59,480 bases of DNA from Pokkaliibacter plantistimulans (GTDB taxonomy: Bacteria; Pseudomonadota; Gammaproteobacteria; Pseudomonadales; Balneatricaceae): assembly GCF_003194385.1 (NCBI RefSeq), contig NZ_LAPT01000113.1:1-59480 (forward strand), given 5' to 3'. A program made the position numbers and the translations under genes. The notes beneath the pieces are model-generated. The model ran no database searches, was not told the origin of the DNA, and worked only from the letters and a program-made list of their open reading frames with translations. Below are positions 25,049-34,368 of this stretch, piece by piece (the first letter of the stretch is position 1; each line of letters opens with the position of its first letter).

Positions 25049-26787
25049 AGATCAGGACCCAGGGTAAAGTGAATTCGGAACGACCGTTCATCATTGAGCG
25101 GCTTGGCAAGATCAATGCGGACCGGTCCTACCGGAGACTGCCAGCGCAGCCCGAAACCGGCACCGGTGACCATCGACTCGCGGTAGTCATTGAAGGCATT
25201 GCCGGTGTCGACAAAGGCCGCAACACGCCAGTCTTCCTTGAACTGATAGTCGGCTTCCACGCTACCCACTACCAGGTATTTACCGCCGATGACCGAGCCT
25301 GAAGAGTTGGTTGGCCCCAGCTCCTTGTAGCCGTAGCCACGGATGCTGTTATCGCCACCGGCATAAAAACGATGGGAGGTGGGGATCTGATCGAAGTCGC
25401 CCGCCCAGGTAGCACCGAGGTCAGCGCGGGTCAGCAGGCGGGTGCGTGGTGTCAGGGTGGTGACGTACTTACCGCTGGCTTCGGCCTGTACGAAGTTAGT
25501 GTCGGACAGGACGCTTTCCGCCGCGCCCCGCAGTGCAAAGGACAGGCGATAACCTTCCGTAGCACGCAGGGGATTGCGGGAGCGGGTCACACTCCAGGTA
25601 CTGCTGGGAATCAGGAACAGCGAACTGTATTCCTCGTCATCAACGGTGTAGTCCTCCTGCTCCAGATCGAGGGACATGATGCGCTGCCAGCCGTTATCCA
25701 GTTTCTTCTGCCAGCTGGAGCCCACCGCCAGCGTGGTGGAGTCGGTGGTGTCGGAGTTTTCCGTGCTGTACTGGGTGCGGAAGGTGTACTGATCGGTCTG
25801 CGGGTGCTTGCCGGGGATGATGTAATTCAGCACCAGATCATTGTTGACCTGAGACAGCAGGATCGAGGTGTTGAAGCGGTGGCCACGGTCATTGATCCAG
25901 CGGCGGGTCTGGTCAAACCGCATGCGTGCACCGGTGTCGGTGCCATAGCCGACCCCGAAGCGGTAGCGTGTGCGCTTGTTGGGTTCCAGCACCACATCCA
26001 CCGGCACCTCGTCGCCCTGGGCTTCATCCCATTGCGGCTGGACTTCCACCCGGCTGAAGTATTCGCTGTCGACCAGACTGCTCTGCAGATCCAGCAAGCG
26101 GCGGGTGGAGACGTAGTCGCCACGCTCGAAGGTGACGTAGCGCTCCAGCAGCGACTTGCGTACCGGTGCATCAGTAAAGCGCACTGCGCCGATGCGGTAA
26201 CGCGGGCCGGTGTCCAGTATCAGATCGATATTGGCCTGATAGTCGGCCATGTCGATGGCCAGTGTCTGGGTGGTGAAGTGGGCATCGTAGTAGCCCCGGT
26301 CCGCTGCCTGTGACTGCAGCCTGGATTTCAGTGCTTCGTAATCGGCATGGCGCAGGGGCTTGCCGCTCTTCAGGCCGCTGTCCCTGATAATGTCCTGCAG
26401 CACCCGGTCCTTCTCCCCCGGGCCACTGATCTGCACATTGATCTTGCCGTAGGGAATGGCGGTATCCGGATCGATCACATAGTGGGCGATCCAGTTGTCA
26501 CCCTGCTGTTCCAGGTCGCTTTCAATGTGGGGGCGATAATAACCGAAAGGCGCCAGCGCCTGAGCAATCTGCAGCTCAGCCTGACGATGCAGGTAGCGAA
26601 TACGTGCAGGGCCAGGCAGCGTGCCCTTGGTCAGCTTTTCGATACCGAGGTAGGCTTCGACGTTGTCGGCCAGCTCGCCCTTCACCCCTTCAATCTTGAC
26701 CTTGAGGGAGGGCGCGTCGGCAGCCCAGGCGCTGTAACTCAAGGTCAGCGCCGTGACGAAGCTGAGACGCCTGATGAGATCCTTCAA
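25045..26787 (-). CDS. tamA: Translocation and assembly module protein TamA (Omp85 family)
   Basis: A 580-residue outer-membrane protein of the Omp85/BamA family. I chose the TTG at 26787: AAGGA lies six to seven bases before it and it gives a clean signal peptide (KDLIRRLSFVTALTLSYSAWA). The open frame extends to 26829 without a site. Three POTRA-like domains fill about residues 25-260 (LKVKIEGVKGELADNVEAYLG, PYGKINVQISGPGEKDRVLQD, RYRIGAVRFTDAPV). The barrel part has the VRGY-type motif of Omp85 as SIRGYGYKELGP and ends FRIHFTLGPDL. With TamB it forms the TAM complex. The start-codon choice is a guess. Confidence 0.94.
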   Translation of the reverse strand: MKDLIRRLSFVTALTLSYSAWAADAPSLKVKIEGVKGELADNVEAYLGIEKLTKGTLPGPARIRYLHRQAELQIAQALAPFGYYRPHIESDLEQQGDNWIAHYVIDPDTAIPYGKINVQISGPGEKDRVLQDIIRDSGLKSGKPLRHADYEALKSRLQSQAADRGYYDAHFTTQTLAIDMADYQANIDLILDTGPRYRIGAVRFTDAPVRKSLLERYVTFERGDYVSTRRLLDLQSSLVDSEYFSRVEVQPQWDEAQGDEVPVDVVLEPNKRTRYRFGVGYGTDTGARMRFDQTRRWINDRGHRFNTSILLSQVNNDLVLNYIIPGKHPQTDQYTFRTQYSTENSDTTDSTTLAVGSSWQKKLDNGWQRIMSLDLEQEDYTVDDEEYSSLFLIPSSTWSVTRSRNPLRATEGYRLSFALRGAAESVLSDTNFVQAEASGKYVTTLTPRTRLLTRADLGATWAGDFDQIPTSHRFYAGGDNSIRGYGYKELGPTNSSGSVIGGKYLVVGSVEADYQFKEDWRVAAFVDTGNAFNDYRESMVTGAGFGLRWQSPVGPVRIDLAKPLNDERSFRIHFTLGPDL

Positions 26788-26842
26788 ACCCAAATCCTTG
26801 CTCACTGCAATATTGTCAGGACAGCACAATCACTCCGGGCTT

Positions 26843-26860
26843 AGAACGTGCTCACGTTCT
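26843..26860. promoter_or_regulatory. Palindrome AGAACGTG-CT-CACGTTCT upstream of tamA
   Basis: Eight-pair inverted repeat with a two-base centre, 55 bases before the chosen tamA start. The core GAACGTG-N2-CACGTTC is identical to that at 15323-15338. It is likely a protein-binding site; the protein is unknown. Confidence 0.5.
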
Positions 26861-26996
26861 TACGCCGCAACCTTGCAGGTGGGCAGGGTTCAGAGCAATC
26901 ACACTTGGTATCCAATAGCACACCATTGTGCGAGCTTCAGTAAAGCAGTGTAAAGGCTGAAAGTGTAAGGGCATGTTTGGTGGCATGCCCCGACGG

Positions 26997-28925
26997 CTAG
27001 CTGCTGGGGTTATTTTCGGTGCGGATGGCGGGCAGGCTGGTCTGCTGCAGGTAGGGTGCAAGCTCACTGGTTGGCAGTGGCAGACTGTGCAGGAAGCCCT
27101 GTATCTCATCACAGCGCATGGCCTGCAGGCAGCGGGCATCCTCTTCACTTTCCACACCCTCGGCCACCACCTGAATCTGCAGGCGGTGACACAGGGCAAT
27201 GATGCTGTCGACGAACTGCTGCTGGCGTTGATGCTGGCTCAGTTGCTGTACCAGACTGCGATCCAGCTTGAGGATGTCGATTGCCAGTGCTTTCAGTGTT
27301 GTCAGCGAGGAAACGCCGCTGCCAAAGTTATCCAGTGCGACACGAATACCCTGATCCTGCAACGCTTTGAGGATACCGGTGCTGCGCTGCAGATCCTGAG
27401 TCAGGGTCGCCTCGTTGAGCTCCAGTACCAGCTGTCGTGGCCGCAGTACATGACGTTGCAGAACCTGATTGATCCAGCTCGGCAATGCCGGGTTGAACAT
27501 GGAAATGGACAGGTTCAGCGCCACCTTGATGTCATCTGGCCAGCGCACTTCACTGTGGTGGTAGTCGTACTCCAGTCGTTCAAACAGCCAGTTGCCCAGC
27601 GCCATACCCAGACCATGGTTCTCCGCCAGCTCGAAGATCTCGATGGGGTTAATGGCGTCATAGTGGGGGTGGTGCCAGCGCAGCAGGGCTTCGATGCCCG
27701 TGAGCTGACGGTCGGCGGCGCGGTACAGCGGCAGGTAATGCAGCTGCAGCTCGGAGGTGGCATCACAGAACTGCAGCTGGCGTTTGAGGTCCAGCAGCAG
27801 CGTGGTCTGGCGGGTCTGATGCTCGGCCATTTCGGCACGGAACAGTTCAACACGGGTGGTGGAGCCAGCACTCTTGGCCTGATACAGCGCCAGTGACGCC
27901 GCCTGCAGCAGTTCGGCCGGTTGCAGACCGTGCAGCGGGAAGATGCTGACGCCCACGCTGGTATCGATCTGGGTCGCCCGGCCCTTGATAAAAAAATCAA
28001 ACACCAGTGACTGCCGGAAGTAGCGGGCCAGATCCAGCGCCTCGCTGTCGTTCTGCAGGTTGTTGAGAATCACTGCGAAGTTGTCGCCATCCAGCCGCGC
28101 CACCAGATCCTGCCGGCGCACATGCTCACGCAGGCGCTGGGCGACTTTTTGCAGCAGTTCATCGCCCTGGCGGTAACCAAGGTAGTGATTGATTTCCTTG
28201 AAATGATTGAGCTTGATCAGGCACAGGGCAAAGTGGCTGTCGGGCTGACGTGAGTTTGTGCAGCTGGCTTCCAGACTGTCATTGAACAGGCCGCGATTGG
28301 CCAGCCCGGTCAGCGGGTCCTGATGGGCCAGACGGTTGAAGCGTCTGGCCTGTCGCAGCAGGGTGATGATCAGCGTCAGCCCCACGGCAAACAGCCCCGC
28401 CAGCAGCCAGGCCAAATGCTTCTGTGACTCCAGCACCCCCTCGTACATCTTGGTGGATTCCTTGCCGGTGAAGTTGAGCATCACCAGCTCCCGCACCTGC
28501 TGTACGTAGGGGTAGAACTGTTGGGTCAGCAGTTGCTGCTGCGCCTTGTCACCGGCCTTAAGGTCGGTAATACGCTGTTCATTGTCCTGCAGGGTGTTGT
28601 AGAGATTGCGAATCTTGATTTCGGCATTGAAGCGTGCACGCAGGGTGCGGTTCTCCTTGCCCACCAGAAACACGTTGAGGCGGTTCCACAGCAGGTCATA
28701 AGAGAACATCAGCTGGTTGTGATCGATGGCGTTGGCGCCATACAGGGCAATGTTGGTGTAAAACTTCTGCAGCTCCAGTTCCAGCTGTGCCAGTGACCAG
28801 GCGGAGTACTGGATATGGTTGGAGACCAGTCGGGCGGTGCGGAAGTGATTGACCATGGAGAACACAGACGCCGTCAGAAAGACGGCAGCCAGCAGATAGA
28901 GAAACAGGAGCCGGATTCGCTTCAT
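26997..28925 (-). CDS. Membrane GGDEF-EAL protein with degenerate catalytic motifs
   Basis: A 642-residue inner-membrane signalling protein. Two membrane segments (about 5-25 and 172-192) enclose a periplasmic helical sensor. A GGDEF domain follows from DPLTGLANRGLF, but the signature reads DGDNF (279-283), so cyclase activity is unlikely. The EAL domain has IEALLRWHHP (EAL 412-414), Asn471, Glu504-like ELNE, Lys553 and Glu589, but the metal-binding DDFGTG is DNFGSG (532-537) and the usual QPI at the start is LPL. Phosphodiesterase activity is therefore doubtful. It may be a c-di-GMP receptor or regulatory partner. It lies nine bases behind the periplasmic molybdopterin-fold gene, and the two probably work together. 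Confidence 0.9.
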   Translation of the reverse strand: MKRIRLLFLYLLAAVFLTASVFSMVNHFRTARLVSNHIQYSAWSLAQLELELQKFYTNIALYGANAIDHNQLMFSYDLLWNRLNVFLVGKENRTLRARFNAEIKIRNLYNTLQDNEQRITDLKAGDKAQQQLLTQQFYPYVQQVRELVMLNFTGKESTKMYEGVLESQKHLAWLLAGLFAVGLTLIITLLRQARRFNRLAHQDPLTGLANRGLFNDSLEASCTNSRQPDSHFALCLIKLNHFKEINHYLGYRQGDELLQKVAQRLREHVRRQDLVARLDGDNFAVILNNLQNDSEALDLARYFRQSLVFDFFIKGRATQIDTSVGVSIFPLHGLQPAELLQAASLALYQAKSAGSTTRVELFRAEMAEHQTRQTTLLLDLKRQLQFCDATSELQLHYLPLYRAADRQLTGIEALLRWHHPHYDAINPIEIFELAENHGLGMALGNWLFERLEYDYHHSEVRWPDDIKVALNLSISMFNPALPSWINQVLQRHVLRPRQLVLELNEATLTQDLQRSTGILKALQDQGIRVALDNFGSGVSSLTTLKALAIDILKLDRSLVQQLSQHQRQQQFVDSIIALCHRLQIQVVAEGVESEEDARCLQAMRCDEIQGFLHSLPLPTSELAPYLQQTSLPAIRTENNPSS

Positions 28926-28934
28926 GGCCAGACG

Positions 28935-29444
28935 TCAGTTGACCGACAGCTGGCGCAGATGCCAGACCATCACGCTGTAGGTGGCCGCTTTTTTCAGCTC
29001 GGGATGCTGATCCAGTGGATACATAACCCAGACCGGTCCCTTGTGACGCACATCCATCACTTCACCATCCACATGGGTTGCTAGCAGGATGTCGTAGTTT
29101 TGGGCATCGGCGACGGGAATATCTGCCTGATAGTCATTCAGCGCCTTGGCGGTCACGGTGTCGCCCGTGGCGCCCAGACTGCTGAGCAGATCACGCAACA
29201 GCACACCGCTGTAGTCGTGAGGTGTTTCACTCCAGGGGTGGGTGGTCTGGTAATGGGACTGGGGTAGGGCATCGAGCATGGCCAGATCGAAGTCGGCGCT
29301 GTTGTCGTGGTTGCTCCGGCTGATCTTGCCATCGACGCTGAGGATGATGTCGCCAGTTGGCGCTGGCAGCGCATCGGCCCAGGCAGTCATAGCAGTGAGC
29401 ATCAGGCTGACGGTCAGCGCCAGACGGCAGCTAAAGCGATTCAT
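28935..29444 (-). CDS. Small periplasmic molybdopterin-oxidoreductase-fold protein
   Basis: A 169-residue exported protein. The ATG at 29444 begins a clean signal peptide (MNRFSCRLALTVSLMLTAMTAWA); a longer frame starts at 29459. The mature part resembles the sulfite-oxidase-type molybdopterin-binding fold: GDIILSVDGKISRSN, DLAMLDALPQSHY, YSGVLLRDLLSSLGA, AKALNDYQADIPV, and GPVWVMYPLDQHPEL. The conserved cysteine of true SUOX enzymes is not visible and the protein is short, so it may sense or bind rather than catalyse. It is directly upstream of the GGDEF-EAL gene, a pairing that suggests it feeds a periplasmic signal to that protein. Confidence 0.75.
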   Translation of the reverse strand: MNRFSCRLALTVSLMLTAMTAWADALPAPTGDIILSVDGKISRSNHDNSADFDLAMLDALPQSHYQTTHPWSETPHDYSGVLLRDLLSSLGATGDTVTAKALNDYQADIPVADAQNYDILLATHVDGEVMDVRHKGPVWVMYPLDQHPELKKAATYSVMVWHLRQLSVN

Positions 29445-29811
29445 GCAAGTAAGATCCATCTTCGTGTTTTACCTCAACGGCAGATAGGCCATCACGGCCA
29501 TTCTGTTACTGATACGGTGATTCGGGTTTCAGTTGGTAACAGCGTGCTTAAGCATACCACCTCATTCCCCCCGACTCACCCCGGTTATACCTTGCCTTGC
29601 AAGGTCGCCACTGCATGAGTGTGACTGGCAGGTGCTTAGCTAATCCTATTCCGGCAAGTGATCCAACCGGCCGACCGGCCGGTAAAAGCAGTGGCAAGCG
29701 GAATTTGCTGACCCTGACAAGCCCGAGCTGAGTGGCCGTGCTGAATACCCTTGTTCCGACACCGGCGCCTTATGCGCCGTGCTGCTATCGATCATTGAGG
29801 AGAGTCTTGTC
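29445..29811. other. Intergenic region upstream of the lipocalin gene
   Basis: No gene is supported in this 367-base divergent gap. It contains two adjacent copies of ACCGGCCG (about 29666-29681), the second continuing as ACCGGCCGGT, and GAGGAG at about 29796-29801 that serves the lipocalin start. No promoter was placed. Confidence 0.4.
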
Positions 29812-30387
29812 GTGGTTGCTGCACATCATCGATGCCATGTGCTTTGGCGTTCACTGCGTTACAGGATCAGCCTGTTGCTGGTGGCCATCACGGGCCTGGC
29901 AGGTTGCACGGCCGTACCCAGGGGGGTAACGGTGGTGGAGCAGCTACCGCTGCAACCCTATCTCGGCCGCTGGTATGAAATTGCCCGTCTTGATCATTCC
30001 TTCGAACGCGGGCTGAGTTGCGTGACTGCCGACTACAGCCTGCGTGATGACGGCGGGGTGCGGGTGATCAATCGTGGTTATGACCCGGAAGCAGCCAAGT
30101 GGCGCGAGGTCGAAGGCAAGGCCTATCGCAATGGTGAAGGCGAGGAGGGGCGGCTGAAGGTGTCGTTCTTCGGGCCGTTTTACGGTGCCTACAATGTAAT
30201 GGCTGTCGATCTGCAGCAGGGCTACAGCCTGGTTGCCGGCCCTGATCACGACTATCTGTGGATACTCGCCCGGCAGCCCAGCCTGCCTGCGGATACCTAT
30301 CAGCAGCTATTGCAGCGGGCTGCCGCCGCAGGCTTTGTGACGGATGATCTGATCAGGGTTGAGCAGCAGGCGTGTCCTCAGCCGTGA
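29812..30387 (+). CDS. blc: Outer-membrane lipoprotein lipocalin (Blc-like)
   Basis: A bacterial lipocalin. Signature parts are LGRWYEIARLDHSFERGL (the GxWYE motif), ADYSLRDDGGVRVINRGYD, LKVSFFGPFYGAYNVMAVD and DYLWILARQPSLP, all as in Blc. The lipobox LAGC marks a lipid-anchored outer-membrane protein that binds fatty acids or lysophospholipids during envelope stress. The start is uncertain: GTG at 29812 follows GAGGAG by about nine bases, and other GTG codons lie at 29779 and 29839; no ATG is in frame. It is a single gene. Confidence 0.9.
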   Translation: MVAAHHRCHVLWRSLRYRISLLLVAITGLAGCTAVPRGVTVVEQLPLQPYLGRWYEIARLDHSFERGLSCVTADYSLRDDGGVRVINRGYDPEAAKWREVEGKAYRNGEGEEGRLKVSFFGPFYGAYNVMAVDLQQGYSLVAGPDHDYLWILARQPSLPADTYQQLLQRAAAAGFVTDDLIRVEQQACPQP

Positions 30388-30503
30388 GAACGTCGGATGA
30401 TCTGCGGGCTTGTAAGATCGTGAGCAGGTTCTGAGCATGCATTCTGAGAGTGTGTTCCAGACGCCTGCTTATCTTCTATGCGTTACCACGTGCCGGGAGC
30501 GGC

Positions 30504-31268
30504 TCAGTTGCAGGCGCCCATCCCCAGACTGAACAGGCGGGCGGTTTTGGTAGAGGGTAAGGTGGCCGGTACAGGGATTTCCCGCTTGAGCAGATTGAAC
30601 AGCATCATGGCTGCCTCATCTTCATGTTTACCGGCGCGATAGCTCAGCTCCGCCGCCAGTGGCCGCCCGTCAGGGCAGCGCCACAGGCTGGCTTCCAGCG
30701 TGATTTTTACCTCCTTGTCTGACTGCAGCACTTTGCCGAGCTGCCAGTTCTCTTCGATCAGCCCCTTGTCGGGCCATGACTGCCAGTGTGCGCTGGGGGT
30801 TATCGCCAGCTGCTGCAGTTGCCTGTCGGTAGGGCGCTGCCTGAAATCACGGCTCTGGCTGACATCCCAGCCAGCGCGGCTGTACTCGCGCTCGCTGTCG
30901 AAATCCTTCATGGCCTTGTCGTCATGCTGGCGGGTTTTCAGACGCCAGTCGCTCTTGCCCCCATCGAGAGAACTGCGTTCGCGCAGCAGCCAGCCCTGCT
31001 GGTGCAGGCTGCCGTCTTCATCATCCCAGAAACGTACCTGACGGCCCGGCAGGGGTTTGAGCTCACCGTCCAGCCGCAGGCCGCCGTCATCGTGGCGCAG
31101 CCAGTTGCGAACATGCTGCTGCCATTGCCGGATGTTATCCAGCGGGTCCTGACGGTTGAACTCGACGAAGGCGGCAGGGTTGATGCTGAGCTTGTATTCA
31201 TCAGCCGCCTGCGCCACGAACGGTGCAGTACCCAATAACAGGTAAAACAGAGAGCGTAATAGATGCAT
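30504..31268 (-). CDS. Periplasmic protein of unknown function, possibly CYTH-like
   Basis: A 254-residue exported protein with a signal peptide ending VAQAADEYK. I do not recognise its family. It is rich in charged residues. Several segments, such as GWLLRERSSLDGGKSDWRLKTRQHDD and EVKITLEASLWRCPDG, resemble the alternating Arg/Lys/Glu strands of triphosphate-tunnel (CYTH) proteins, but the EXEXK start motif is absent, so this is weak. It sits between the lipocalin and the PAS-kinase gene; 45 bases separate it from the end of that gene on the same strand, so they may be co-transcribed. Confidence 0.7.
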   Translation of the reverse strand: MHLLRSLFYLLLGTAPFVAQAADEYKLSINPAAFVEFNRQDPLDNIRQWQQHVRNWLRHDDGGLRLDGELKPLPGRQVRFWDDEDGSLHQQGWLLRERSSLDGGKSDWRLKTRQHDDKAMKDFDSEREYSRAGWDVSQSRDFRQRPTDRQLQQLAITPSAHWQSWPDKGLIEENWQLGKVLQSDKEVKITLEASLWRCPDGRPLAAELSYRAGKHEDEAAMMLFNLLKREIPVPATLPSTKTARLFSLGMGACN

Positions 31269-31313
31269 GGTAGCCCTTGCAGTTAGCCGGTGCTGACAGA
31301 GGAAGGCCTTATC

Positions 31314-33992
31314 CTACCTGTCCGGGTCAGCGGGGGCGATAGGGTTGTGGTTGGGCTGGGTATGACTGGTCGGTGGCTCGCTGGGCGCCGGTCCCAGGCT
31401 GTGATGATTGGGCAGGCAGATACGAATTTCACTGTCACTGCCATTCAGCTGCAGCCGCAGATGCCCTTGATGGCGGGCGACGATACGGCGACACAGCACC
31501 ATGCCGATGCTTTCCATTACCGGCGCGAATGCCCCGCGCAGGGCAAAGCCGGTCTCGTTGGTGGCACAGACATCACTGCCGAGGGCATGCAGATAGACTT
31601 CATTGGGCAGCTCAGGGCGACAGGCCAGCAGTGCTGCATGCAGCAGTTCGCGCAGTAGCTGCATCATCTGCTCCCGGTCGGCCAGCAGGGTGGGCAGCGG
31701 TTGCAGATGTACCCGTAGCCGGGCCAGTTGCAGGCGTTCCTGCAGCTCATGCAGGACTTCATCGACCAGCTGGTTGAGGTCCAGACGTACCGGGTTGGTG
31801 GGGCGAATGTGCATGCGATTGAGCAGCAACAGTTCACGCAGGGTGAAGTCCATCCCCTGCAGCAGATTGCGCAGTTGCTGTGCCGGTTGGGGCAGGCGCT
31901 GCTGCAAGGCCGGATTGGTCTCCAGCAATTGTTGTAGCAGGCGCATGGCCTGCTGTACCGGTTGTTGCAGGTTGGTGGTGGCCAGACTGGTGAACTCCAC
32001 CAGCTCGCGGTTGCTGACTTCCAGCTGCTGCACGTAATGGTTGAGGGTGCGGTGCTGTTGCTGGCGCTCGGAAATATCCAGCGCCAGTAGCGCCCAGCGC
32101 ATCTGCTCCTTGTCGTGCAGCAGGAAGGCGCGAATCTCCACCGGATAGTTGGTGCCATCGGCGCGTTTGAAATAGCTCTCGAACTGGGTATCGAGGCCAC
32201 GACGCTGCAACAGGCTGCGCAGGCTCTGCAGAGTCTGCTCAAGGGCATGAGGGGCGACGATGGCGTACAGGTCATTGATCACATGGCTTGAGCTGTAGCC
32301 GAGATTGGCCATGGCGCTGTGGTTTAGTTCCAGCAGATTGAAGTCGCTGTCGAGAATCAGGATTTCGTTGGAGGAGGCCTGAATCAGGCGGCCAAGGCGG
32401 GCATTCATCTTCTCGGCTTCCTGCAGGGCACTGAGATCCTGAATACCCACCACGAACAGGCGCTGATTGTTGTACCAGGTATCGTTGATCGACAGGCAGA
32501 TCGGAAACTCATGGCCATCGCGGTGACGGGCGGTGACGTGGCGCAGCAGGCCGATGATGTCGGAGTGGCCATCGGTCAGGTAGCGCTGGAACAGTTCATC
32601 GTGGCGCTCGGCACTGGATTCCGGCATCAGAATCTTGATGTGCAGACCCACCATGGCGTTGTTCCTGTAACCAAACAGCTGTTCGGCGGCGGCGTTAGCC
32701 GATTCGATGGTGCCCTGTTCGTTGACGGTGAGAATGCCGCTGATCACCGTATCCAGCACGGTCTGCAGTTTCGCCTCATTGGCCTGCAGGGCTCTTTCCC
32801 GCCTGCGCAGGGCTTGTCCGAGGCGACGCAGGCCAGTGTAAAGCGTGCCGATTTCATCATGAGGCATGGGCTGATGGGGCAGGTGGTACTCGCCTTCCGC
32901 ATAACGCTGCACCCAGCTGGACATAGCCACCAGCGGTAACAGTGAGCGGCGCATCAGCAGGATGCAGGCGGTGGTGCCCAGCAACAACACGGCGAAAAAC
33001 CACAGCCCGGCGTTGAGCAGCAGCTGTTGCAGCGCATCGGTCATGGACACGAAGGGCACCAGCTGGGTCAGAGTCAGGAAGCTGTTGCGGTCACTGCCGG
33101 GCAGGTAGACCTTGACCAGTGAGGCATAGTAATCGTTGCCCTGATAGTGCACTTCCTGATTCAGCTGGCTGTATTGCGGGCTCTGAAACCAGCCGGCATA
33201 GGCTGGCATGTCATCTTGCAGGCGATGGCTTTCGCCCTTTTCAAAGGCAAAACGATAGGCCGGGTTGGGATGGTAGAGGTAGTCGCCAGTGGCGTTGGTA
33301 ATAAAGAACGGATCATGCACCACCACGCTGCGATCGAGCAGGGCGGCCACGTTGATATTGATCACCAGCAACCCTAGCGCCTTGCCGTTGCTCCAGCCTA
33401 CCGGCATGGCCAGTCGCAGGGTGCGCAGCTGTTCGGTTTCGATCTCGCCGTGCTCCTGATTGAGATCGATGGGGGAGGCGTAGATTTCTCCCTGCTTGAG
33501 CTGCTGCGTGGCCTTGAAGTAATAGCGATCGGACTTGTCCTGCAAAAAGGCGGCGGGCACTTCGCGGATATTCTTGCCGTTGCGTTCGACCCGTAGCAGC
33601 TCCATGCCGGGGTGGTCGGCATTGTCGATCACCCGCAGCTGGAAGTATTCCGGTATGGCCTGTAGCCGGGCGCGCAGGATGGCGCTCAGGGCGTTGTGCA
33701 GCACGCTGGTGTCAAGGCCGGTACGTGGCGACTTGCCACCGGCCTGCATCGACAGCAGATAGCCATCCAGCGCGGGAAGCAAGGCAAGGAAGCGAATATC
33801 GCTCTGGTATTGCAGCAGGCTGCGGCTCATCTCGTCGGCTCGTTGCAGCAGGCTGGTATGCAGGGCGGTGGTGGCGCGCTCCTGTACCAGGGTACTGGCC
33901 TGATGCAGGAAACCGGCACCCACCAGCAGACTGGTCACCACGACGCACAGGGCGCTGAGCAGGGTGACCTTCTGGGTCAGAGTCAGTCGCAT
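31314..33992 (-). CDS. Membrane PAS sensor with histidine-kinase-like but degenerate output
   Basis: An 892-residue sensor (ATG at 33992 behind AGAGAGGG). Residues about 7-28 and 310-335 are membrane segments around a double-Cache-like periplasmic domain (PEYFQLRVIDNADHPGMELLRVERNGK). A HAMP-like segment and two PAS domains follow (ILTVNEQGTIESANAAAEQLFGY; ILDSDFNLLELNHSAMANLGY). The kinase part is abnormal: the H-box region reads LATTNLQQPV, where His is expected in the place of Thr, and the N-box-like stretch LRELLHAALLA lacks the Asn. Thus phosphorylation is unlikely as such. The Pro/His/Asn-rich tail is unusual. It may act by protein contacts or with another kinase. Confidence 0.85.
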   Translation of the reverse strand: MRLTLTQKVTLLSALCVVVTSLLVGAGFLHQASTLVQERATTALHTSLLQRADEMSRSLLQYQSDIRFLALLPALDGYLLSMQAGGKSPRTGLDTSVLHNALSAILRARLQAIPEYFQLRVIDNADHPGMELLRVERNGKNIREVPAAFLQDKSDRYYFKATQQLKQGEIYASPIDLNQEHGEIETEQLRTLRLAMPVGWSNGKALGLLVININVAALLDRSVVVHDPFFITNATGDYLYHPNPAYRFAFEKGESHRLQDDMPAYAGWFQSPQYSQLNQEVHYQGNDYYASLVKVYLPGSDRNSFLTLTQLVPFVSMTDALQQLLLNAGLWFFAVLLLGTTACILLMRRSLLPLVAMSSWVQRYAEGEYHLPHQPMPHDEIGTLYTGLRRLGQALRRRERALQANEAKLQTVLDTVISGILTVNEQGTIESANAAAEQLFGYRNNAMVGLHIKILMPESSAERHDELFQRYLTDGHSDIIGLLRHVTARHRDGHEFPICLSINDTWYNNQRLFVVGIQDLSALQEAEKMNARLGRLIQASSNEILILDSDFNLLELNHSAMANLGYSSSHVINDLYAIVAPHALEQTLQSLRSLLQRRGLDTQFESYFKRADGTNYPVEIRAFLLHDKEQMRWALLALDISERQQQHRTLNHYVQQLEVSNRELVEFTSLATTNLQQPVQQAMRLLQQLLETNPALQQRLPQPAQQLRNLLQGMDFTLRELLLLNRMHIRPTNPVRLDLNQLVDEVLHELQERLQLARLRVHLQPLPTLLADREQMMQLLRELLHAALLACRPELPNEVYLHALGSDVCATNETGFALRGAFAPVMESIGMVLCRRIVARHQGHLRLQLNGSDSEIRICLPNHHSLGPAPSEPPTSHTQPNHNPIAPADPDR

Positions 33993-34368
33993 GGGAAGCC
34001 CTCTCTGTGTCCGTACAGCGAGTAAACCGGCCGTCGACAAACAATCTGCGCTGCTGAGATGCCATCAGCAACAGGCGAAAGGGGCATGTCTGTATATCAC
34101 CTCCCCGTTTTCGCCTGTCTTGTACGCGTCTCTGCTGCCCCGATAACGAAATTCACCGGCTTGTTGAAGGTACTGCGTCTTGAGAAGTCGCTTTGTCAAT
34201 ATTGGCAGTCTAGTAGGCCGGAAAGGGGAGCATTAGAGCGTTTTGTTGGAGTGATTGCTCAAATACTGATCACTTTGGAATAAGTTGCTCCGGTCAGGGT
34301 GATCCATGCCACACGCCGCCGTGTATAGATTGCTATTCCCTCCTTTTAGCCCACTGCCCCTGTGAGTC
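33993..34368. other. Divergent intergenic region between PAS sensor and photolyase
   Basis: The 376 bases hold no supported gene. Nothing stands out apart from a moderately AT-rich stretch at 34180-34280 that could carry the photolyase promoter. The photolyase ATG has no strong ribosome-binding site. Confidence 0.35.

Noticed and set aside
25372-26313. A 313-codon plus-strand frame inside tamA
   Set aside because: Antisense shadow of an Omp85 gene with well-defined motifs.
29666-29681. ACCGGCCG tandem copies as a CRISPR-like or mobile repeat
   Set aside because: Only two copies of eight bases with no spacers; at most an operator-like site.
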